Made by a program: the position numbers and the translations under genes. Shown piece after piece: positions 5,889 to 9,451 of a stretch of 9,451 bases of DNA (within the stretch, counting starts at the first letter, position 1; the number at the start of each line of letters is the position of its first letter). The notes under the pieces are model-generated. The model was not told the origin of the DNA, did no database searches, and saw only the letters and a program-made list of their open reading frames with translations. This stretch comes from Bifidobacterium breve (lineage in GTDB: Bacteria; Actinomycetota; Acidimicrobiia; Acidimicrobiales; Ilumatobacteraceae): positions 1-9,451 of the forward strand of contig CALPPK020000018.1 in the NCBI GenBank assembly GCA_943325435.2, written 5' to 3'.

Positions 5889-6938
5889 GTGCGCCCATCT
5901 CGTGACTTTTTCAAACCCCTTGCCGCCGGAGCTCCTGCCCCAGTTCAAGAGATTCCTTTTAAGCCCAGTCGTGTTATTCACTTCTTTCCGCCTCACAACG
6001 AAAAGATGGTTGCAAAGCTTCCTGACACCATTCCAAATGTCGACATCATTCTCGGCAACTTGGAAGATGCAATTCCGATGGCAGACAAGGCAGCCGCTCG
6101 CGCAGGCCTTATCAAGGTTGCCAACAGTCTCGACTTCGGCACCACTCAATTGTGGACACGCGTCAACAGTCTCGACTCTCCGTGGTTCCTTGATGACATC
6201 ATCGACATCGTCACCCAAGCTGGAGACAAGTTTGATGTGATCATGATTCCAAAGGTGGAAGGCCCTGAAGACATTCACTATGTCGATCGGTTGCTCGCAC
6301 AGCTTGAAGCGCGCGCTGGTTTGAAGAAGCCATTGCTTCTTCATGCGATTCTTGAAACAGCACGTGGCGTTGCAAACGTTGAAGAGATTTGTGCTGCATC
6401 TCCACGTATGCAGGGAATTTCACTCGGACCTGCAGACCTTGCAGCAAACCGCCGCATGAAGACCACCCGCGTTGGTGGTGGCCACCCCGACTACATCGTT
6501 CGTGCAGACCCAGAGGGTGACAATTACGAAGGCGCACGCACCGTGTACCAACAAGATTTGTGGCACTACACACTTGCCCGCATGGTTGATGCCTGCGTGA
6601 TGAATGGAGTTCTTCCGTTCTATGGTCCATTCGGAGACATTAAAGACACCGTTGCGTGTGAAGATCAGTTCCGCAACGCATACCTGCTTGGTTGCGTTGG
6701 CGCATGGAGCCTTCACCCCGTACAAATCGACATCGCAAAGCGCGTGTTCAGTCCTCGCCCTTCAGACGTATTGCAAGCACAGCGCGTCATTGACGCCATG
6801 GGCGACGGCACCGGTGCAGTAATGCTTGACGGAAAAATGGAAGACGATGCATCTGTTAAACAGTGCAAAGTTGTCGTTCAACTCGCTCGTCAATTGGCAG
6901 AGCGTGACCCTGCACTTGCCGCTTCATACGGTTTCTAA
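5889..6938 (+). CDS. mcl1: L-malyl-CoA / beta-methylmalyl-CoA lyase (CitE family)
   Basis: The 349-aa length matches malyl-CoA lyases of the Chloroflexus/Rhodobacter type and exceeds plain CitE. Family marks in order are [14 protein letters not shown] (30-43), [12 protein letters not shown] (56-67), RVNSLDSPW (91-99), [12 protein letters not shown] (118-129), [11 protein letters not shown] (151-161) and [12 protein letters not shown] (174-185). [13 protein letters not shown] then follows, and WSLHPVQI near the C-terminus. Glu156 and Asp183 are the expected Mg2+ ligands and Arg91 the expected substrate carboxylate ligand. The enzyme splits beta-methylmalyl-CoA to propionyl-CoA and glyoxylate, and reversibly joins acetyl-CoA with glyoxylate to malyl-CoA. 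The GTG start is supported by a -10 hexamer 6 nt upstream and by the family-like N-terminus. It is followed 25 bp later by a second CitE-family gene. Confidence 0.9.
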   Translation: MRPSRDFFKPLAAGAPAPVQEIPFKPSRVIHFFPPHNEKMVAKLPDTIPNVDIILGNLEDAIPMADKAAARAGLIKVANSLDFGTTQLWTRVNSLDSPWFLDDIIDIVTQAGDKFDVIMIPKVEGPEDIHYVDRLLAQLEARAGLKKPLLLHAILETARGVANVEEICAASPRMQGISLGPADLAANRRMKTTRVGGGHPDYIVRADPEGDNYEGARTVYQQDLWHYTLARMVDACVMNGVLPFYGPFGDIKDTVACEDQFRNAYLLGCVGAWSLHPVQIDIAKRVFSPRPSDVLQAQRVIDAMGDGTGAVMLDGKMEDDASVKQCKVVVQLARQLAERDPALAASYGF

Positions 6939-6963
6939 ACCCCCACAACACTGAGGAGACTCC

Positions 6964-7830
6964 ATGTCTGCACAACGTCCACGCCGTTCCGCTTTGTATA
7001 TGCCCGCCGCCAACGAGCGCGCGCTAGAAAAAGCCAAAAGCATTTCAACCGATGCGATCATCTTCGACCTTGAAGATGCAGTGTCACCAGATTCGAAAGA
7101 CCTTGCACGTGCGCAAGCAATTGCAGCAGTGAACTCCGGTGAATACGGCAAGCGCGAGCTCACCATTCGCTGCAATGCACTTGCAACACCATGGGGTCAT
7201 GCAGATGTTGCCGCAGCTGCGAAGGCTTGTGTGTCAGCAGTTGTGATCCCGAAAATCAACTCTGTTGGCGAAGTAAATGAAGTATCAGCAGCTCTTGACG
7301 CTGCCGGTGCACCAAAAGAGATGATGATTTGGGCGATGATCGAAACCCCAACAGCAATCTTTGATTGTCGTGAGATTGCCGCACACCCACGCGTTGCAGT
7401 TCTTGTTATGGGAACAAACGACTTGGCAAAGGAATTGCGCGCAGCGCAGGTACCTGGTCGTGCACCGTTATACCCAAGCCTTCACACTGCTCTTCTTGCA
7501 GCACGTGAAGCAGGTAAGACAATTCTTGACGGTGTCTACAACGACATCAAGAACGCAGACGGATTCCGTGCAGAGTGTATTCAAGGTGCAGAGATGGGCT
7601 TTGATGGAAAAACCCTGATTCACCCAGATCAAGTAGGCGTTGCTAATGACGTATGGTCACCAAGCGAAGCTGAAGTTGAACATGCACGCAAAGTTATTGC
7701 TGCATTCGACGAAGCACTCGCAGCAGGCAAAGGTGTTGTGCAGCTTGACGGCCGCATGATTGAGAATCTTCACGTTGCAAACGCACAACGCGCTATCGCA
7801 ATTGCTGATGCAATCGCCGAACTTGCCTAA
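6964..7830 (+). CDS. CitE-family protein, possibly (3S)-malyl-CoA thioesterase
   Basis: The 288-aa protein is a shorter CitE/HpcH-type TIM barrel than its upstream neighbour. RSALYMPAANERAL (8-21) and FDLEDAV (34-40) open the domain. Arg69 is the likely substrate ligand, Glu127 (MIET) and Asp153 (GTNDLA) the likely Mg2+ ligands, and KTLIHPDQV (216-224) the conserved C-terminal block. Members of this branch include citramalyl-CoA lyases, HMG-CoA lyase-like enzymes and the malyl-CoA thioesterase Mcl2. Being next to a true malyl-CoA lyase, a role in hydrolysing malyl-CoA to malate is the best reading, but lyase activity on citramalyl-CoA cannot be excluded. GAGGAG at 6953-6958, 5 nt before the ATG, is a strong ribosome-binding site, fitting internal translation of an mcl1-led mRNA. 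Confidence 0.82.
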   Translation: MSAQRPRRSALYMPAANERALEKAKSISTDAIIFDLEDAVSPDSKDLARAQAIAAVNSGEYGKRELTIRCNALATPWGHADVAAAAKACVSAVVIPKINSVGEVNEVSAALDAAGAPKEMMIWAMIETPTAIFDCREIAAHPRVAVLVMGTNDLAKELRAAQVPGRAPLYPSLHTALLAAREAGKTILDGVYNDIKNADGFRAECIQGAEMGFDGKTLIHPDQVGVANDVWSPSEAEVEHARKVIAAFDEALAAGKGVVQLDGRMIENLHVANAQRAIAIADAIAELA

Positions 7831-7839
7831 TTTTCTGAA

Positions 7840-8508
7840 TTAGAGATTCGCGCGGAATAGCGCAAGAGTGCGATCCCATGCAGTTTTTGCAACTGCAGCG
7901 TCGTACACCTCAGGACGAGTGTCATTGAAGAATGCATGCTGTGTTCCGGGGTACACATGGAACGTTGCATTCTTACCCTTGGCCCGCAACGTAGCCTCCA
8001 GTTCTTTCACAGCTTCTGGTGCAGCAGTGCCACGGTCTGTTGCGGCGTAATGGCCTTCCACAACTGCAGCCAAGTTGTCCCACTCAATAACAGTGTCTGG
8101 GCGCATGCCACCGTAGAACGGTGCAGCAGCTGCAATTGCATCAGGACGCAAACATGCAGCCATCAGAGCGAGTCCGCCACCCATACAGAAACCAGTGACA
8201 CCAACTTTGGTGCGACCTGTGCGTTCTTGCAGCAAATCAACTGCGCCACTGAGGTCTTTTCCTGCCGTTGCAAGATTCATGCTCATCAGCAACTTCCCAG
8301 CCATGTCTGGCTCATCGGTCATTTCGCCGTGATACATGTCGGGTGCAAGTGCAACAAAACCTTCTGCAGCAAAACGGTCTGCAATGTCAGTGATGTGTGG
8401 AACTAAGCCCCACCATTCTTGAATAACAATGACACCGGGGCCACTTGTGCCTGCAAGATAGCCAGTGCATGTTCCGCCGTTACTTTTGAATTCGACCATT
8501 TCGCCCAT
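7840..8508 (-). CDS. Dienelactone hydrolase-family alpha/beta hydrolase
   Basis: The 222-aa cytoplasmic enzyme has the full dienelactone hydrolase triad: Cys108 in GFCMGGG, Asp158 in YAATDRG and His190 in TQHAFFND. Glu31 in IQEWWGL matches the Glu that activates the cysteine. Classical members open dienelactone to maleylacetate in chloroaromatic breakdown. No other gene of such a pathway is near, so the natural substrate may be another lactone or ester. AGGAG at 8516-8520, 7 nt from the ATG, marks the start; a second ATG three codons later is less well placed. It lies 46 bp downstream of the eIF-2B-like gene on the same strand. TAGGTT at 8539-8544 could be its own -10. It converges on the CitE-family gene with 9 bp between stops. 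Confidence 0.9.
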   Translation of the reverse strand: MGEMVEFKSNGGTCTGYLAGTSGPGVIVIQEWWGLVPHITDIADRFAAEGFVALAPDMYHGEMTDEPDMAGKLLMSMNLATAGKDLSGAVDLLQERTGRTKVGVTGFCMGGGLALMAACLRPDAIAAAAPFYGGMRPDTVIEWDNLAAVVEGHYAATDRGTAAPEAVKELEATLRAKGKNATFHVYPGTQHAFFNDTRPEVYDAAVAKTAWDRTLALFRANL

Positions 8509-8554
8509 CAGAAAACTCCTTGTTGATTCGAGAGTCCCAACCTAGACGGAATAG

Positions 8555-9361
8555 TTACACAACACTGCGCCGAAGAAGTTCATCGGCAGCAGGGCACGCC
8601 TTCATGCGGGCAAGAGTGTCAGCAGTACCTGACGTAATGGTTGGCCCAAACACGGAAGTAACGAGCGCGTGTGGCACAACATCAAACCCTGACGCCCATG
8701 GATCTGGGCGATCGCGCACTCCGGCAACCATTGCTGTAAACAATCCGTCTGGCAAGCGTGTGCCTTCTGATGCAACCATCCATACTGGCTGTTCAACGCA
8801 ATATGCGACAGCGGCAAGCGCCAACGAACCACCTGCGCACAACACACTGTCATTGCCGACTGCCAATGCAGACAAAATTGTTGCATCAGCGCATTCAGCT
8901 GCCGATGCAAGACCCTCAGGTGCAACCAACTCACAACTCACTTCACGTCGTGACAAGTAACGCAATGAATCTTGTCCATCACCTAATGAATCGACGACCA
9001 GTGCATGAATGTCTCCGCGTCGTGCGAGTGCATCAACAAGATGACCAGACCATCCGATCATGCAAATGGTTGACGCACCATCAAGAGCATCGACCAAGTG
9101 AGTGGCTGTGGCGTCATTCGCAATACGGCGAGCCAGATCATCCACGTCTCGGTACGGGTCCATTGATGTGACCGCGTGGGCGCACACAGACCACAGCGGA
9201 GCGTTTGTAGGGTGATGTTCCACCAGGCGCCGAGCTGCCACCAGAGCTGCCGCCGGATCACGGGAAATGCCCGCAAGAGCGTCGGCCGCACCCATGGCAA
9301 CTTCCACCGGGTCTGCCCCGTGGGCTCGCGCCACATAACGGAGATGCTCGATGGGGTGCAT
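8555..9361 (-). CDS. eIF-2B alpha/beta/delta-like protein (MtnA/NagB-type fold)
   Basis: The 268-aa protein looks like the bacterial initiation-factor-2B-like group related to methylthioribose-1-phosphate isomerase and ribose-1,5-bisphosphate isomerase. An N-terminal helical part holds AADALAGI and AARRLVEHHPTNAPLW. It is followed by a Rossmann-like half with DGASTICMIGWSGHLVDAL (93-111) and ECADATILSALAVGNDSVL (156-174). A GGSLALAAVA stretch (177-186) and a PVWMVASEGTRLP strand-loop (192-204) come next, where MtnA has its NKIGT and VPFYV elements. No metal or cofactor motif is evident. Function is unknown; sugar-phosphate isomerisation or ligand sensing are possible, and a translation role is unlikely in a bacterium. 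The ATG lies 7 nt from TAGCGT. The family call is from pattern and is moderate. Confidence 0.65.
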   Translation of the reverse strand: MHPIEHLRYVARAHGADPVEVAMGAADALAGISRDPAAALVAARRLVEHHPTNAPLWSVCAHAVTSMDPYRDVDDLARRIANDATATHLVDALDGASTICMIGWSGHLVDALARRGDIHALVVDSLGDGQDSLRYLSRREVSCELVAPEGLASAAECADATILSALAVGNDSVLCAGGSLALAAVAYCVEQPVWMVASEGTRLPDGLFTAMVAGVRDRPDPWASGFDVVPHALVTSVFGPTITSGTADTLARMKACPAADELLRRSVV

Positions 9362-9368
9362 GTTCTCA

Positions 9369-9374
9369 ACGCTA
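9369..9374 (-). promoter_or_regulatory. Leaderless-type -10 element of the eIF-2B-like gene
   Basis: TAGCGT on the minus strand lies 7 nt before the ATG at 9361. Confidence 0.6.
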
Positions 9375-9380
9375 CTGAAC

Positions 9381-9386
9381 TAGCGT
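9381..9386 (+). promoter_or_regulatory. Leaderless-type -10 element of the right-edge gene
   Basis: TAGCGT lies 7 nt before the GTG at 9394 and mirrors the -10 of the divergent gene. Confidence 0.55.
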
Positions 9387-9393
9387 TGAAGCC

Positions 9394-9451
9394 GTGGCAA
9401 CCGCATCTCTCCCCAACCCCAGCATGGACCTCACTCTCACCCCTCTCAAAG
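9394..9451 (+). CDS. Partial CDS (N-terminus) of unknown function
   Basis: Nineteen codons from a GTG to the right edge read MATASLPNPSMDLTLTPLK. The GTG is chosen because it stands 7 nt from a TAGCGT hexamer, as at other starts here. An in-frame ATG ten codons later is the alternative. The fragment is too short to identify; the MDLTLTPL stretch recalls the first residues of some acyl-CoA dehydrogenases or flavin oxidoreductases, but that is not evidence. Confidence 0.5.
   Translation, partial: MATASLPNPSMDLTLTPLK

Larger units (their letters stand above)
9366..9389. repeat. 9-bp inverted repeat formed by two back-to-back -10 elements
   Basis: TCAACGCTA (9366-9374) and TAGCGTTGA (9381-9389) are exact inverted copies with a 6-nt spacer. 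Each arm holds a TAGCGT hexamer pointing outward to a start codon 7 nt away. The symmetry therefore looks like a pair of divergent promoters, though it could also bind a dimeric regulator. Confidence 0.65.

Noticed and set aside
7827..7843. CTAATT-N5-AATTAG inverted repeat at the convergent junction, as a possible two-way terminator
   Set aside because: The stem is six mostly A-T pairs and is largely produced by the two facing TAA stops; there is no G-C rich stem or T tract.
1..9451. CRISPR array, insertion sequence, tRNA or rRNA, phage or defence island
   Set aside because: No direct-repeat array, transposase, terminal repeat, cloverleaf or rRNA-like stretch was seen on either strand; the VapBC pair alone does not make a defence island.

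Overview
The window reads as chromosomal DNA of an actinobacterium with moderate G+C content (roughly half by eye). Genes are packed with gaps of 0-92 bp. The families present (a single-hotdog MaoC hydratase, two CitE-type lyases, an N-terminally extended acyl-CoA dehydrogenase, a VapBC pair, an eIF-2B-like protein) and the frequent leaderless-type gene starts fit Actinobacteriota. My guess is an Acidimicrobiia-type lineage, but there is no rRNA or marker gene here to prove it.

Layout. (1) Positions 1-2824 form a minus-strand run: a serine beta-lactamase-like hydrolase, a UPF0104/YbhN-type membrane protein, a MaoC-type hydratase, and the first codons of a gene leaving the window, possibly mutY. 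(2) At 2825-2904 is a divergent promoter region with an 8-bp inverted repeat, followed by a plus-strand acyl-CoA dehydrogenase of 533 aa whose extra N-terminal domain suggests (2S)-methylsuccinyl-CoA dehydrogenase. (3) At 4507-5796 on the minus strand are vapB, vapC and a HAD-family hydrolase. (4) At 5889-7830 on the plus strand is a tandem pair of CitE-family genes: a malyl-CoA/beta-methylmalyl-CoA lyase and a shorter paralogue that may be malyl-CoA thioesterase. (5) At 7840-9361 on the minus strand are an eIF-2B-like protein and a dienelactone hydrolase. (6) From 9394 a divergent plus-strand gene runs off the right edge.

Metabolic theme. Methylsuccinyl-CoA dehydrogenase, mesaconyl-CoA hydratase, beta-methylmalyl-CoA lyase and malyl-CoA thioesterase would together make the second half of the ethylmalonyl-CoA pathway of acetyl-CoA assimilation: methylsuccinyl-CoA to mesaconyl-CoA to beta-methylmalyl-CoA to propionyl-CoA and glyoxylate, and on to malate. 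The genes are spread over three transcription units on both strands, with a toxin-antitoxin pair between them. The first-half genes (ccr, ecm/meaA, epi) are not in the window.

Regulatory theme. The clearest non-coding signal is a TANNNT -10-like hexamer placed 6-8 nt upstream of the start codon of all eight genes that appear to begin a transcription unit. TAGCGT itself occurs four times. This is the spacing expected for leaderless mRNAs that begin at the start codon. Two genes that look leadered (mcl2 and the dienelactone hydrolase) instead have good Shine-Dalgarno sequences.
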